A DNA stretch of 44,453 nucleotides from an uncultured Aquimarina sp. (GCA_947500845.1 CANMTP010000025.1:1-44453), one strand, 5' to 3'; counted from the stretch's first letter, positions 8,278-17,176 are shown. The notes: generated by a model from the sequence alone, not told the origin. Translations and numbers: made by a program.

Positions 8278-9486
8278 TTAATGAATTCCCATTTTGTAAT
8301 AATCAGACAAGACTTTTTCTATTTCATAAATTAATGAATAGCCATTGTCCCCATTTGTCATTATTATAATAGCATCTCCTTTGTTTACAAATGCAGTATA
8401 ATTTGATTTGAACCCGGCGTTACTTCCACCGTGTTTAAATATCAAATTGTCCTTTGAGCCTATCATTATTGGACCAAGTCCCCAATAGTCATCTGGTGAA
8501 TCGATTAACGCTGGTGGTATTTCTTCATTGACGAGAAGGCTATAGGGGTTTGAAAACATCTCCTCAATAATTTCCCTTGATAATATTCCATCTTCTTTTT
8601 CACTGTTATAAATTTTTTGTAACTCAATACAGTATTTCGCCAAATCTGATGGAATAGTCCAAAGCCCTGCTGCCGCTTTTGATGGGAATACTTGCCATTT
8701 TCCCTCAATCATTGAACCGTCAACTCCATAACCTGTTGATACGTTCGAAAGATACTTAGAAGGTAAAGGTTGCTTAAAAGTGGTCATCTTCATATCCCAA
8801 GGTTCGAAAAATTCTCGATGCATATACTCCTCTATAGATTTTCCAGTTACATCTTCAATTACTTTTTGTGCGATTATGTAACCTCCACCAGAATAACTAA
8901 AAGTTGTGTTTGGCTCATTGCCTGCGACAATTCGCTCAAAATTTCCTTTTCCGCTAATCTGCTCCTCTGTAGTTGGCAATTTCTTGTTATGTGCATACCC
9001 TTCGATTCCGCTAACATTTAGACCTGCCGTGTGCGATAAGATAGCCCTTAATGTTACTTTAGTATTTTTTGTAAACTCATTTTCAGGTATTTTATAACCT
9101 TTAAGGTATGAATTTACATTCTCGTCCAAATCAATAAGACCCTGGTCAGCAAGCTTTAAGATTCCCAAAGCGGCAATTGGTTTGCTAATTGAACCTGCTT
9201 GAAACAATGTCAGCGTATCGACTTTTTTGTTGTTTTCTGTATCACAAATTCCATAAGCTTGGTTCCAAACTAACTTTCCATTTTTGACAACCGAGATGTT
9301 GATGCCTGGAATTTTGTAAAATTCCATTCGTTCATATAATTTATAGTCTCCGAATTTATCGGATATCGGGTTTGATTTAATATAGTTTGCGTCACTTAAG
9401 TGGGATAACTCAGGGGTTTTTTTTGAATTATTGCAGGAAGTAATTCCTATCAGGAAAAGTGATAATAGTAAAAAGGTTTGTTTCAT
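8278..9486 (-). CDS. Lipoprotein serine hydrolase, class C beta-lactamase family
   Basis: A 402-residue protein with lipoprotein signal peptide and lipobox ending ITSC (Cys18). It has the class C beta-lactamase/penicillin-binding-protein fold motifs: SxxK at Ser99-Lys102 (AGSISKP), a Tyr motif in TTFSYSGGGYIIAQ (YSG instead of YxN), and near the C-terminus HGGSNAGF replacing KTG. These match the broad Beta-lactamase (PF00144) family of esterases and D-amino peptidases; resistance to beta-lactams should not be assumed. It is a one-gene module between R3 and R4 and probably sits in a membrane facing the periplasm. Confidence 0.92.
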   Translation of the reverse strand: MKQTFLLLSLFLIGITSCNNSKKTPELSHLSDANYIKSNPISDKFGDYKLYERMEFYKIPGINISVVKNGKLVWNQAYGICDTENNKKVDTLTLFQAGSISKPIAALGILKLADQGLIDLDENVNSYLKGYKIPENEFTKNTKVTLRAILSHTAGLNVSGIEGYAHNKKLPTTEEQISGKGNFERIVAGNEPNTTFSYSGGGYIIAQKVIEDVTGKSIEEYMHREFFEPWDMKMTTFKQPLPSKYLSNVSTGYGVDGSMIEGKWQVFPSKAAAGLWTIPSDLAKYCIELQKIYNSEKEDGILSREIIEEMFSNPYSLLVNEEIPPALIDSPDDYWGLGPIMIGSKDNLIFKHGGSNAGFKSNYTAFVNKGDAIIIMTNGDNGYSLIYEIEKVLSDYYKMGIH

Positions 9487-9561
9487 AAAGTAATTGTTGC
9501 TAAATCAGTTGGACGGTCTAAATTGTATTTTGTTACAGGTTTAATTGACAATTGTACTTTA

Positions 9562-9650
9562 ATTAGAGATTGTGCCCAAGACCTGTAGTAGTTAAGCGCT
9601 TATACCGGATTATAGCTTTTCGCGAAATGAAGGGGAATGTGCTGAGTGGG
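9562..9650 (+). repeat. Dispersed module-border repeat, copy R4 (right half only)
   Basis: Starts in the right arm (AGAGATTGTGCCCAAGACCT) and continues through GCTTTTCGCGAAATGAAGGGG to AATGTGCTGAGTGGG. The left arm is absent. Confidence 0.8.
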
Positions 9651-9727
9651 CTTCTATTTTTTATTATGTCAAAACCCGTAAAGCCCTTAATAGCTTTATA
9701 GTATTCCAGCATATTGGTTGTCTGACG

Positions 9728-10777
9728 CTATTTTTCAGTGTCATATAAATAATCCGCAGCTGCTTCGCTCATTGCTTTATAATCGTGTCCAACATTTGGA
9801 ATGATTTTTAATTTCCAATTGAATTCAGCGTTTAATTTCGAAGCAATTTTCCTTGATTCATTATAAAAATAGGTTCCTCTTTCCAGTCGATGCAAACCTT
9901 GCTGGTCAACTTCGGGTGAATGTCTTAAATCACCACGCGTCTCATTTGCATCATCCTTTTCTCCTAAGAATAAGACAAGGTTCTTACTAAAATCTATGTC
10001 CTTTTCCGATTTATTGCTGTCTTTAAGTCCAGTTGGAAAACTTTCGATATCCGTGGGCAAAGTATACCAGCCAGAATTTGATGCTAAAATTCTATTTGCT
10101 TTATTATCAGGTTTGAAAATTGCAAGTCGGTGTAATATCTGTCCGCCAGCTGAATGGCCAAACAAATCATAAGTATCTGTTTGCAGGTTGAGTTCTTCTT
10201 TTGATAAGTTGAAAATCCGGTCAAAATCCTTATAAATCCATTCGTTGGGACTCTCACTTATTTTAAAGCTCGTCATAGCAGTTCTTTCTTTATTTATTTT
10301 TACATCTGAAATCATTCCTGCTAAATTATAACTCCAAAATTCGGGATAGTTTTTTTCTGAATATTCAGGGGAAAGTACTAAGACATTATATTTGTCAGCT
10401 TTCTCAATCCAAGCATCTCGGTAATCATTTCCGTTTCTTCCTGCTCCAGGTATTACAATTACCATAGGTGAATCAGCTTTAAGATTCTGTGGTTTGTATG
10501 TGTGAACGATGATTGTTTTTTCTTTCTGGAAACCTCCTTCAATTAAAAATTCTCCACTGCCGTTCTGAATGTTTATTTCATTAATAGTTAATTCTTTTTC
10601 TGGAATTATTTCACTTTTTTTAATGAGGTCCATTTTGCAATGAGGGCAAATGCCAGGTTTGTTGAAAGTAAGTTCGTCGCAGGATAAATCGCAAGGTTTA
10701 CACACATATTCTCCTGTTTTATTTTGACAGGAAAAAAATAGTAGTGCAATAAGAATGGCTGAAAAAATTGGTTTCAT
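9728..10777 (-). CDS. Lipoprotein alpha/beta hydrolase with N-terminal heavy-metal-binding domain
   Basis: About 349 residues from the ATG at 10777; an upstream in-frame ATG at 10807 would only add ten residues ahead of a clear lipoprotein signal (MKPIFSAILIALLFFSC). After Cys17 comes a small Cys-rich domain at about residues 24-50 (YVCKPC..SC..., GICPHCKMDL), the heavy-metal-binding (YHS-like, PF19335) motif common in copper-efflux proteins. The rest is an alpha/beta hydrolase of the PHB-depolymerase/esterase type: VIPGAGRNGNDYRDAW forms the oxyanion region, FGHSAGGQILHR holds the nucleophile Ser, and NVGHDYKAM the His. The metal-domain fusion is unusual for this hydrolase class. One-gene module between R4 and R5. 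Confidence 0.85.
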   Translation of the reverse strand: MKPIFSAILIALLFFSCQNKTGEYVCKPCDLSCDELTFNKPGICPHCKMDLIKKSEIIPEKELTINEINIQNGSGEFLIEGGFQKEKTIIVHTYKPQNLKADSPMVIVIPGAGRNGNDYRDAWIEKADKYNVLVLSPEYSEKNYPEFWSYNLAGMISDVKINKERTAMTSFKISESPNEWIYKDFDRIFNLSKEELNLQTDTYDLFGHSAGGQILHRLAIFKPDNKANRILASNSGWYTLPTDIESFPTGLKDSNKSEKDIDFSKNLVLFLGEKDDANETRGDLRHSPEVDQQGLHRLERGTYFYNESRKIASKLNAEFNWKLKIIPNVGHDYKAMSEAAADYLYDTEK

Positions 10778-10898
10778 AAATAATTGATTTGATTGATGGT
10801 CGTTCAAGCTATGAACAACTCCATAAATATAGCATTATCCTCATAACTTGCTGAAGGATAAAATATCCCATTCAAAATTCTCTATTTCGCAGTTTGGG

Positions 10899-11056
10899 AA
10901 AAGCGGACTTAATTCACAATTTTGGCTCGGGAATGTAGTGTTCATTCCCAGAGCAGCGGGAAGGGTTAACGGAATAGAAAGCTAAAATTGGGGATTGTGT
11001 CCAAGACCTTTGTAGTGAAGCTCTATTCCTGGAATGTAGTGGAATGGCTGAACAGA
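10899..11056 (+). repeat. Dispersed module-border repeat, copy R5 (full, divergent gap)
   Basis: Near-complete copy with both stem arms (AAGCGGACTTAATTCACAAT and AGCTAAAATTGGGGATTGTG) and the CCCA-GAGCAGC-GGGAAGGG centre. The right end is shortened (GGAATGGCTGAACAG). It lies between two divergent genes, so it cannot be serving as a shared terminator here. Confidence 0.9.
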
Positions 11057-11144
11057 TTAGTTAGTTTTACCAATTAATTAGCCGTTGGCTTTCATCATAT
11101 TTTCAAACCCTTTACCTGTTAAACATTTCCCAATTAAAATTATA

Positions 11145-11197
11145 TTGGAACATTCATTCTAAAATAGTTTACATTTGTATTGGAACAAACGTTCTAA
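11145..11197 (+). promoter_or_regulatory. Promoter overlapped by two palindromic operators (TetR-type)
   Basis: TTG at 11145-11147 and TACATTTG at 11170-11177 (22-base spacer) fit the Bacteroidota -33/-7 promoter. Two inverted repeats overlap it: TTGGAAC-N4-ATTCTAA at 11145-11162 covers the -33 element, and TTGGAAC-N4-GTTCTAA at 11180-11197 covers the start-site region. This is a classic repression layout. The likely repressor is the TetR protein at 13304-13888 at the end of this module. Confidence 0.65.
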
Positions 11198-11219
11198 TAT
11201 TAATTTAAACGATACATTT

Positions 11220-11975
11220 ATGAATGATTTAAAAGGAAAGATTGCCGTCGTAACGGGTGGTAATAGCGGAATAGGTTACGCAACTGCCAAGCGGTTCAAA
11301 GAAAGTGGTGCCACCGTGGCCATTTCGGGCCGCTCGAAGGAACGGGTCGAGAAAGCTTCCCAAGAACTGGGGACAAAAGGATATGTGGCAGATGTGTCCG
11401 ACCTTCAGGCAATTGACAATTTAGTATTGTCGGTCAAAGAAAATCTGGGAAAGGTAGATATCCTCTTCGTTAACGCGGGCATCTTCAAGCCTACACCTGT
11501 TGGCGAGATAACCGAGGAACTGTTCGACCATCAGATGGGCATCAATTTTAAAGGGGCGGTCTTTACCATAGAAAAGTTTTTGCCGATTCTTAACGATGGG
11601 GCTTCCATTATCAACCTATCATCGGTCAATGCCTATACCGGTATGCCCAACACGGCGGTATATGCCGCTTCCAAGGCGGCGATGAATTCATATACCCGTA
11701 CAGCATCTACGGAACTAGCGCCTCGTAAGATTCGGGTAAACTCGGTAAACCCCGGGCCTGTCAACACCCCGATTTTTGGAAAGACGGGAATGGACGAAGA
11801 ACAAATCAGCGGTTTCGCGGAAGCGTTCCAGAACCGCATACCGCTCAAGCGGTTCGGTACACCAGAGGACATCGCCAAGCTGGTCACATTCTTGGCCTCG
11901 GACGATGCGTCTTTCATCACGGGTGCGGAATACAATATAGATGGTGGGGTCATTATAAATCCGCTCTTATCGTGA
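11220..11975 (+). CDS. Short-chain dehydrogenase/reductase (SDR)
   Basis: Classical SDR of about 252 residues from the ATG at 11220; the longer frame from 11175 runs through the promoter and second operator and is not used. Cofactor loop VVTGGNSGIGYATAKR (TGxxxGIG), VNAG for the core, catalytic Ser in INLSSVNAYTG, YAASK as the YxxxK pair, then NPGPVNTP and a C-terminal TGAEYNIDGG. Cofactor preference cannot be fixed; an Arg after the second strand (SGRSKER) favours NADP(H). First gene of a four-gene module with a DoxX protein, a double ABM-domain lipoprotein and a TetR. Close relative of the SDR at 23524-24273. Confidence 0.94.
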   Translation: MNDLKGKIAVVTGGNSGIGYATAKRFKESGATVAISGRSKERVEKASQELGTKGYVADVSDLQAIDNLVLSVKENLGKVDILFVNAGIFKPTPVGEITEELFDHQMGINFKGAVFTIEKFLPILNDGASIINLSSVNAYTGMPNTAVYAASKAAMNSYTRTASTELAPRKIRVNSVNPGPVNTPIFGKTGMDEEQISGFAEAFQNRIPLKRFGTPEDIAKLVTFLASDDASFITGAEYNIDGGVIINPLLS

Positions 11976-11980
11976 TTGCT

Positions 11981-12394
11981 ATGGACGATACGGTAAAATT
12001 GGTTTCCCGAATTTCATTGGCGCTTATCTTCCTTTCCGCACTGATAGGAAAATTGACAGGATTCGAAGGCACTATCTCCTATATGAAAGCGAACGGTATG
12101 ACGTTTTTTACCGAACTGTGGCTCATAGATGCCATTCTTTTGCTTGGTTTTGGGTCGTTTTCGCTTTTGTCAGGAATTCTACTGAAATGGGGAATAGGTG
12201 CCCTGTTGCTCTTTCTGGTAACTGCGACCCTAATATTCCATTTCGATTTGTCGGACAAATCACAAATCATCCAAGTATTCAAAAACTTGGCAATTGCCGG
12301 TGGATTGCTGATGGTCACGGTCACGGCACCCGGAAAATATACATTCAACAATTATTTTAAAAACAAAAAAAATGAAAACAATACATTTATTTAG
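11981..12394 (+). CDS. DoxX-like small membrane protein
   Basis: About 137 residues, four predicted membrane helices (around 8-25, 42-62, 65-85 and 95-115), with FLSALIGKLTGFEG after the first helix as in DoxX/SURF4-type proteins. I chose the ATG at 11981; a GTG at 11972 would overlap the SDR stop by four bases and add three residues. The family is linked to redox or thiosulfate-related membrane functions in other bacteria, but its role here is inferred only from being next to an SDR. Confidence 0.75.
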   Translation: MDDTVKLVSRISLALIFLSALIGKLTGFEGTISYMKANGMTFFTELWLIDAILLLGFGSFSLLSGILLKWGIGALLLFLVTATLIFHFDLSDKSQIIQVFKNLAIAGGLLMVTVTAPGKYTFNNYFKNKKNENNTFI

Positions 12395-13133
12395 AACCTT
12401 TTTTCTGATTTCAATATTGACCCTATCGTCCTGTTCCAGTTCGAAATCACAGCCCCTGGAAAACAGCGTTAGCATAACCGAAAACCCCGATTATCTAACG
12501 GCCATCAATATCGTTACGCCCAAAGCGGGCGAACAGCAGAAGATTGTCGACCTGCTCGATAAGGGTATGAAAGATTATATGAGCAAGGTGCCGGGATTCA
12601 TTAATGCAACGGTTCATAAGAGCCAGGACAATGCCTATGTGGCCGTCTATGCGCAATGGAAGGACCAGGACGCCCTTAACGCTGCCGTAGCGCACATCCA
12701 AGCAGGCAATGCGCCACCGATGATGCAGGTCTTTACCGAAGCAAGTCCCGACTTTCATCCCTATCAGGTCATTGCCAGTATTCCGGCCGCAGGAAGCAAC
12801 GACGAAATGAGCATTCGCGAAAACGTGAACTATCTCACCGCCATCAATATCGTTACGCCCAAAAGCGGGGAACAGGATAAAATCGTCGGTCTTTTAAGGG
12901 AAGGAATGCTGAACTCGATGCGGAATGTAGCCGGTTTTCGCAATGCCACCATCCATAAAAGTTTGGACAACGAATACGTTGCGGTCTATGCCCAATGGGA
13001 CAGTCAGGATACCTTGGACAAGGCCGTGGAATTCATTCAGGCAGGCAATGCCCCGGCGATGCTCGATGTCTTTACCAACGCACAGGCGGATTTCCATCCC
13101 TATGAAATCATCTCTGTCACGAAAGCACAATAA
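12372..13133 (+). CDS. Lipoprotein with two tandem ABM (antibiotic biosynthesis monooxygenase) domains
   Basis: A 253-residue protein with lipobox ILTLSSC near residue 22. Two copies of one ~95-residue domain follow (about 38-140 and 155-250). Each begins YLTAINIVTPK-x-GEQ, continues with PGF/AGF, NAT-x-HKS and YVAVYAQW, and ends AQAD/ASPDFHPY. This is the ABM dimeric ferredoxin-like fold; the tandem pair would make an intramolecular dimer. The duplication is visible in the DNA too. Domains of this type are usually cytoplasmic oxygenases, so an exported lipid-anchored form is unusual. Overlaps the DoxX gene by 23 bases, so the two are co-transcribed. Confidence 0.85.
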   Translation: MKTIHLFRTFFLISILTLSSCSSSKSQPLENSVSITENPDYLTAINIVTPKAGEQQKIVDLLDKGMKDYMSKVPGFINATVHKSQDNAYVAVYAQWKDQDALNAAVAHIQAGNAPPMMQVFTEASPDFHPYQVIASIPAAGSNDEMSIRENVNYLTAINIVTPKSGEQDKIVGLLREGMLNSMRNVAGFRNATIHKSLDNEYVAVYAQWDSQDTLDKAVEFIQAGNAPAMLDVFTNAQADFHPYEIISVTKAQ

Positions 13134-13146
13134 ACTTAAATATAAA

Positions 13147-13184
13147 GAAGCACTTGGCTTTTCAAGTCCGGTGCTTCTTCTTAT
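13147..13184 (+). terminator. Rho-independent terminator
   Basis: Stem GAAGCAC (13147-13153) with GTGCTTC (13171-13177), extended by GG/CC pairs, followed by TTCTT. It ends the SDR-DoxX-ABM operon and separates it from the TetR gene. Confidence 0.7.
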
Positions 13185-13249
13185 TATCGAAATTCTATAG
13201 GCATTGAAAACTTTTGGATGAGACGTAAAAAAAGAATAATAAAATTACT

Positions 13250-13262
13250 TCGATACTATCGA
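13250..13262. promoter_or_regulatory. Short palindrome upstream of TetR gene
   Basis: TCGATACTATCGA is a perfect palindrome around a central base, about 42 bases before the TetR start. It is unlike the operators at 11145-11197, so whether it is an operator is uncertain. Confidence 0.3.
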
Positions 13263-13303
13263 TAAATAATGCATATTGTGGTGACCTATATAATTTGTAA
13301 TGT

Positions 13304-13888
13304 ATGCCAAGACCAAAAACATTCGATGAGACGGAAGTTCTGGACAAGGCCGTAGCGCTCTTCTGGAAACAAGGATATCATTCCACCTCGATGCAGCACC
13401 TGGTTGATGCCCTGGGTATCAATAGGGCAAGCCTTTACAATACCTATGGCGATAAACGAAGCCTGTTCGATAAGGCCCTTGAACGTTACCGGATATCCAA
13501 CCAAAAAGGAATGGAAGAATTTTTGGCCGGTCGGACCTCTGTAAAACAAGGCTTAAAGGAACTGTTTGAAGTTGCTATCGGAAAAAGTGATGGGCCCAGT
13601 ACGGAAAAAGGTTGCTTTGTCGTCAATACAACCACGGAACTTCTTCCGGGCGACCCTGAAATCCTAAAGGCACTTTCGGAAAACAAGACAGCAATAGAAC
13701 GGATTTTCGAGAACTATTTATCAAAAGGCGTTCAAAACGGTGAAATCAGTAAAACATTGGATACAAAAGCCTTCGCTTCTTTACTTTTTACCCAATACAA
13801 TGGAATCAAAGTACTCTCAAAAATCAGTCGAAACAGACAGGAACTTTCCGATTCCGTTTCGTTGATGCTCGGGATTTTGGATGGCTGA
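13304..13888 (+). CDS. TetR/AcrR-family transcriptional regulator
   Basis: A 194-residue regulator. Residues about 10-55 are the TetR DNA-binding domain: AVALFWKQGYHSTSMQHLVDALGINRASLYNTYGDKRSLF. The ligand-binding domain has the GCFVVNTTTEL segment typical of the AcrR subgroup that also contains the TetR at 24345-24941. It is the last gene of the module and the likely ligand-responsive repressor of the SDR promoter, whose two palindromic sites match the expected layout. The ligand is unknown. Confidence 0.92.
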   Translation: MPRPKTFDETEVLDKAVALFWKQGYHSTSMQHLVDALGINRASLYNTYGDKRSLFDKALERYRISNQKGMEEFLAGRTSVKQGLKELFEVAIGKSDGPSTEKGCFVVNTTTELLPGDPEILKALSENKTAIERIFENYLSKGVQNGEISKTLDTKAFASLLFTQYNGIKVLSKISRNRQELSDSVSLMLGILDG

Positions 13889-13994
13889 TATGTCCTGATA
13901 TTTTTTAATTCTGATTATAGCTAAGTGAACCCTTCATATATCGAGTGTTCTTTCCCTTCCTTTAATACATTTTAATTGACCTTTCCATTTACCT

Positions 13995-14180
13995 AAAGCG
14001 GACTTGATTCTCAATTTTAGCACGGGAATGTATCGTTCCTTGCCAGTCCCCGGGATTCGGGAAGGGAAGAGTTAACGAAATGGAAAGCTAAAATTGGGAA
14101 TTGTGTCCAAGACTTTGTAGTGAAGCTCTTTTTCCGGAATGCAGCTTTTCGCGAAATGAAGGGAAATGCGCTGAACGGGT
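13995..14180 (+). repeat. Dispersed module-border repeat, copy R6 (full, convergent gap)
   Basis: Both arms present (AAAGCGGACTTGATTCTCAA, AGCTAAAATTGGGAATTGTG), a centre with CAGTCCCCGGGATTCGGG, and GCTTTTCGCGAAATGAAGGG near the end. Lies between convergent genes. Confidence 0.88.
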
Positions 14181-14735
14181 TATGAATTGGAACTTCTTTC
14201 TGATATAGGATTTGAAACGACTTATTTTACATTTATTATTTGAGAAGTAAGGGATTTCCAAGCATCAAACCTGCCGTTAAATACAAACTTTTATATGAGT
14301 TCAAAGCCTTGAATGCATTAGTGATATTTGTATTGCCATATACAGCGTTAGCGGTTCCCCCTTATTATTTATATGTTTTTTATCTTTTGATTTAGTCCGC
14401 TTAAGTGTGTAAGATTTGTAACTCTTTCGCAATTTTTACGTTCTGGGGTTAAACTGTATGAACTGCAAATATGCCATAAAAAAACTGGCCCATATTTTAC
14501 AAGGAAATGGACTTTTTAGGAAATTTTACTTTTTCTTCTTTCTTTAATTATTAAGTCTGTATTGTTTTACCATAATTGAAATTAAAATCACAGTTTAAAT
14601 AAAACAGAGTAAATGAGAAGAGAAATGTGCACAACGCCTTATGCCGAAGCCTTTTGATGGGTGTATTTCACAAGTTTACCTTTGTAGTAATAGTGATTAA
14701 ATTTTTACTGGAAAATGCTCAAATCAACAAGGTTA
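14181..14735. other. Gene-free stretch downstream of R6
   Basis: No gene, RNA or strong repeat is visible. It has a short inverted fragment resembling the repeat's start (TTAGTCCGCTTAAG near 14393) and a TTATGCCGAAGC stretch near 14640. It is probably worn-down intergenic island sequence. Confidence 0.4.
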
Positions 14736-15605
14736 TCAATTTTCGACAGAACTCAATCTTGAAAAATATAGATTTCTGAAATCTGATGGACTAACATCAT
14801 TGAATTTTTGAAACGCCTTGTTCAAGTGTTTTTCATCAACAAAATTAAGTTCTCGCGCTATTTCGGTTATATTCAAATCTGTAAATTTCAATTTGGTTTC
14901 CGCGAGCTTTATACGATATCTCTGGATATATTGATTTAGGCTCGTACCCGTAAACTTTTTGAAATATTCACTTATGTAGTTTGAAGATATGTTGAATCTT
15001 TCTGAAATCTGCTTCCTTCTCAAGCGTTCGGGTTCGTATATATGAAGTTGTATGTAATCTATGATTTCAGTAATCTTAGAATTATTTGAAACATAATTGA
15101 TTGTGGTTTCATTTTGGTGAATATTTCGAGCGATCACATTAAGTAAAGTGAATATTAAACCTCTGATAATTTTGGAAGCGAATTTACCACCCAGCTTGAA
15201 CTCGTAAATAATATCGTTCATCAAGCGATTCACAAAATCCCTTTCGACATCGCATTTGATTATTTGCTCTGGATTGTCCTGCATCTTGTAAAAGATATAT
15301 TCCAGTTGTTTAAACCATTGACCATAGTCCGTGTTTGCCCTGCTCCCTTTAAAATATATTTTAGAAAAGCGTATGCTAGTAAACCTAGAGTCCGTAGTAA
15401 CATCAAAACTATGTTTATCCTTCGGGGTGATGAAGAAAATATCCTGCGCTTTATATGCAATCCTATTCTGATTCAAATATTGAATTCCTGTACCATTCTC
15501 TATAAACAGAAGTTCAAAAAATGTATGCCCGTGTAAATCCTTATGCTGCGGATCTGCTGTACATTGATGAATCTGGAACGGCTCTTCTAAAATTGCTACT
15601 GACAT
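14736..15605 (-). CDS. AraC-family transcriptional regulator
   Basis: A 289-residue protein. N-terminal cupin-like sensor (HGHTFFELLFIENGTG near residue 25, KAQDIFFITPKDKHSF), then the AraC double helix-turn-helix over the last ~100 residues: RRKQISERFNISSNYISEYFKKFTGTSLNQYIQRYRI and LNITEIARELNFVDEKHLNKAFQKFNDVSPSDFR. It starts about 100 bases from the divergent SDR-SDR-acetolactate decarboxylase operon and is its likely regulator. An effector-binding role for the cupin is inferred from the family. Confidence 0.92.
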   Translation of the reverse strand: MSVAILEEPFQIHQCTADPQHKDLHGHTFFELLFIENGTGIQYLNQNRIAYKAQDIFFITPKDKHSFDVTTDSRFTSIRFSKIYFKGSRANTDYGQWFKQLEYIFYKMQDNPEQIIKCDVERDFVNRLMNDIIYEFKLGGKFASKIIRGLIFTLLNVIARNIHQNETTINYVSNNSKITEIIDYIQLHIYEPERLRRKQISERFNISSNYISEYFKKFTGTSLNQYIQRYRIKLAETKLKFTDLNITEIARELNFVDEKHLNKAFQKFNDVSPSDFRNLYFSRLSSVEN

Positions 15606-15703
15606 ACTTTTTCCAACAAATATACACCATTTACCTTGTTTTATACCCCTTTCATTACATTAATGAAGGTATTTTTGCCTTAACAATAACAAAAACATAT
15701 AAA

Positions 15704-16462
15704 ATGAAATTAAAGGATAAAGTTACTCTTATCACAGGTGCTAGTTCTGGAATAGGAAAAGCTACGGCTATTGAAGCTGCAAGACAAGGCGCAATCGTGG
15801 TGATTGCAAGTAGAAGAGAAAAAGAAAATAAAGAAACGATTGCGGAAATTGAAAAGGAAGGCGGGATTGGGCACTACCATATCGTAGATTTATCCATTGA
15901 AGATGAAATTGAGGGATTGATTGCCAGTATCGTAGCCCGCTTTGGAAGGTTAGACTGTGCTTACAACAATGCAGGCACCATAGGTGCCTGGAAACCTTTG
16001 ATAGAACAAAATGGCGAAGATTTCCAGAGCACTTTTGATATCAATAGCAAGGCCGTTTTTCTCTGTATAAAATATCAGGCCTTAGCGATGATGAAATCAG
16101 GTGGTGGCTCAATTGTCAACTGTTCAAGCTGGTTATCCAGAGGTGCTTTGATAGGGTCTTCGGTGTATTCTTCTTCGAAAGCCTCGGTAGATGGTCTAAT
16201 GAGAGCCGCCGCACTCGAACTATCGCAAAATTCTATTAGAGTAAATAACGTAGCTCCGGGTGGAATCGCAACCGAAATGACAGTTGAAGCGCTGGGCGAG
16301 GAAGGTACAAAAGAATTCGGCAGTACACATCCTATTGGAAGAATTGGTCAACCGAATGAAGTTTCAAAATTGGTTACTTGGTTGCTCTCTGATGAGGCAT
16401 CATTCATTACTGGGGAATCTATACTCGTAGACGGTGGCTATACCATTCCTGGACAACGATAA
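15704..16462 (+). CDS. SDR-family oxidoreductase
   Basis: A 252-residue classical SDR; the ATG at 15704 gives the standard N-terminus MKLKDKVTLITGASSGIGKAT, while the 61 codons in frame before it have no SDR content and overlap the AraC gene. NNAG, SIVNCSSW, YSSSK and the terminal TGESILVDGGY are all present. ASRREKE after strand two suggests NADP(H). First gene of an operon ending in alpha-acetolactate decarboxylase, so acetoin/diacetyl reductase is an attractive role, but the motifs alone do not show it. The next gene starts five bases after this stop. Confidence 0.92.
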   Translation: MKLKDKVTLITGASSGIGKATAIEAARQGAIVVIASRREKENKETIAEIEKEGGIGHYHIVDLSIEDEIEGLIASIVARFGRLDCAYNNAGTIGAWKPLIEQNGEDFQSTFDINSKAVFLCIKYQALAMMKSGGGSIVNCSSWLSRGALIGSSVYSSSKASVDGLMRAAALELSQNSIRVNNVAPGGIATEMTVEALGEEGTKEFGSTHPIGRIGQPNEVSKLVTWLLSDEASFITGESILVDGGYTIPGQR

Positions 16463-16466
16463 AATT

Positions 16467-17165
16467 ATGGATATTAAAAATTTAAAAGTGCTAATTACCG
16501 GTGGTAGTTCCGGTATAGGTTTGGCCACAGCAAGGCTATTAAAGGAAAATGGCGCAGAAGTATTTATCTGTGCTAGAACGACAGGAAAGCTTGAAAAGGT
16601 AAAAGAAGAACTTGATGTAGAAGGGATGACCGCAGACGTATCCAATCCATCAGAAGTGAAAAATCTGTTTCATACTGCAATCAAAAAATTAGATGGGTTA
16701 AATACGGTAATCAACAATGCAGGTGTCGGGTATTTGTCCGAGCTAACTGAAATAAATGTTGAAGAATTTGAAAAAATCTTTCAGATAAACGTGAAGGGTG
16801 CAATGCTAGTTGCTCAGCAAGCAGCAAGGTTTTTTAAAAAGCAACGAATAGGAAATATTATAAATGTTGGCTCAACGGCAGCTCGTAATGGTTTTGCTAG
16901 GGGCTCCGCTTATTCAGGAAGCAAATTTGCACTAGCAGGGATGACGGAATGCTGGCGGGCTGAACTTAGACCTTATAACACAAGGGTAATGTTAATCAAT
17001 CCAAGTGAAGTGGTAACTGACTTTACAGTAAAAATTGGTCTTCCTCAAAAAAATCACGAAAATAAACTTAAACCAAAAGAAATAGCCTTTACCATCCTAT
17101 CAATGCTAAAATTAGATAATATCGGTTTTATCCCTGAAGTAACAGTATGGGCAACAAATCCTTAA
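16467..17165 (+). CDS. SDR-family oxidoreductase
   Basis: A 232-residue SDR starting at the ATG at 16467. LITGGSSGIGLATARL, VINNAGVGYL, INVGSTAARNG and YSGSK are visible; the C-terminus (NPSEVVTDF, then EIAFTILSMLKLDN, ending VTVWATNP) follows the 3-ketoacyl-reductase-like subgroup seen also in the broken SDR at 19935-20637. Tightly coupled to the SDR before it, and ends 11 bases before the start of the decarboxylase gene. Confidence 0.9.
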   Translation: MDIKNLKVLITGGSSGIGLATARLLKENGAEVFICARTTGKLEKVKEELDVEGMTADVSNPSEVKNLFHTAIKKLDGLNTVINNAGVGYLSELTEINVEEFEKIFQINVKGAMLVAQQAARFFKKQRIGNIINVGSTAARNGFARGSAYSGSKFALAGMTECWRAELRPYNTRVMLINPSEVVTDFTVKIGLPQKNHENKLKPKEIAFTILSMLKLDNIGFIPEVTVWATNP

Positions 17166-17176
17166 AATCTATTATT

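Noticed and set aside
8278..9486. Beta-lactam resistance gene
   Set aside because: The family fold is clear, but YSG and HGG motifs and the lipoprotein signal fit the broad esterase/peptidase group rather than a proven AmpC.
11633..11953. Antisense frame in the SDR gene
   Set aside because: The plus strand has complete SDR motifs; the antisense frame has none.
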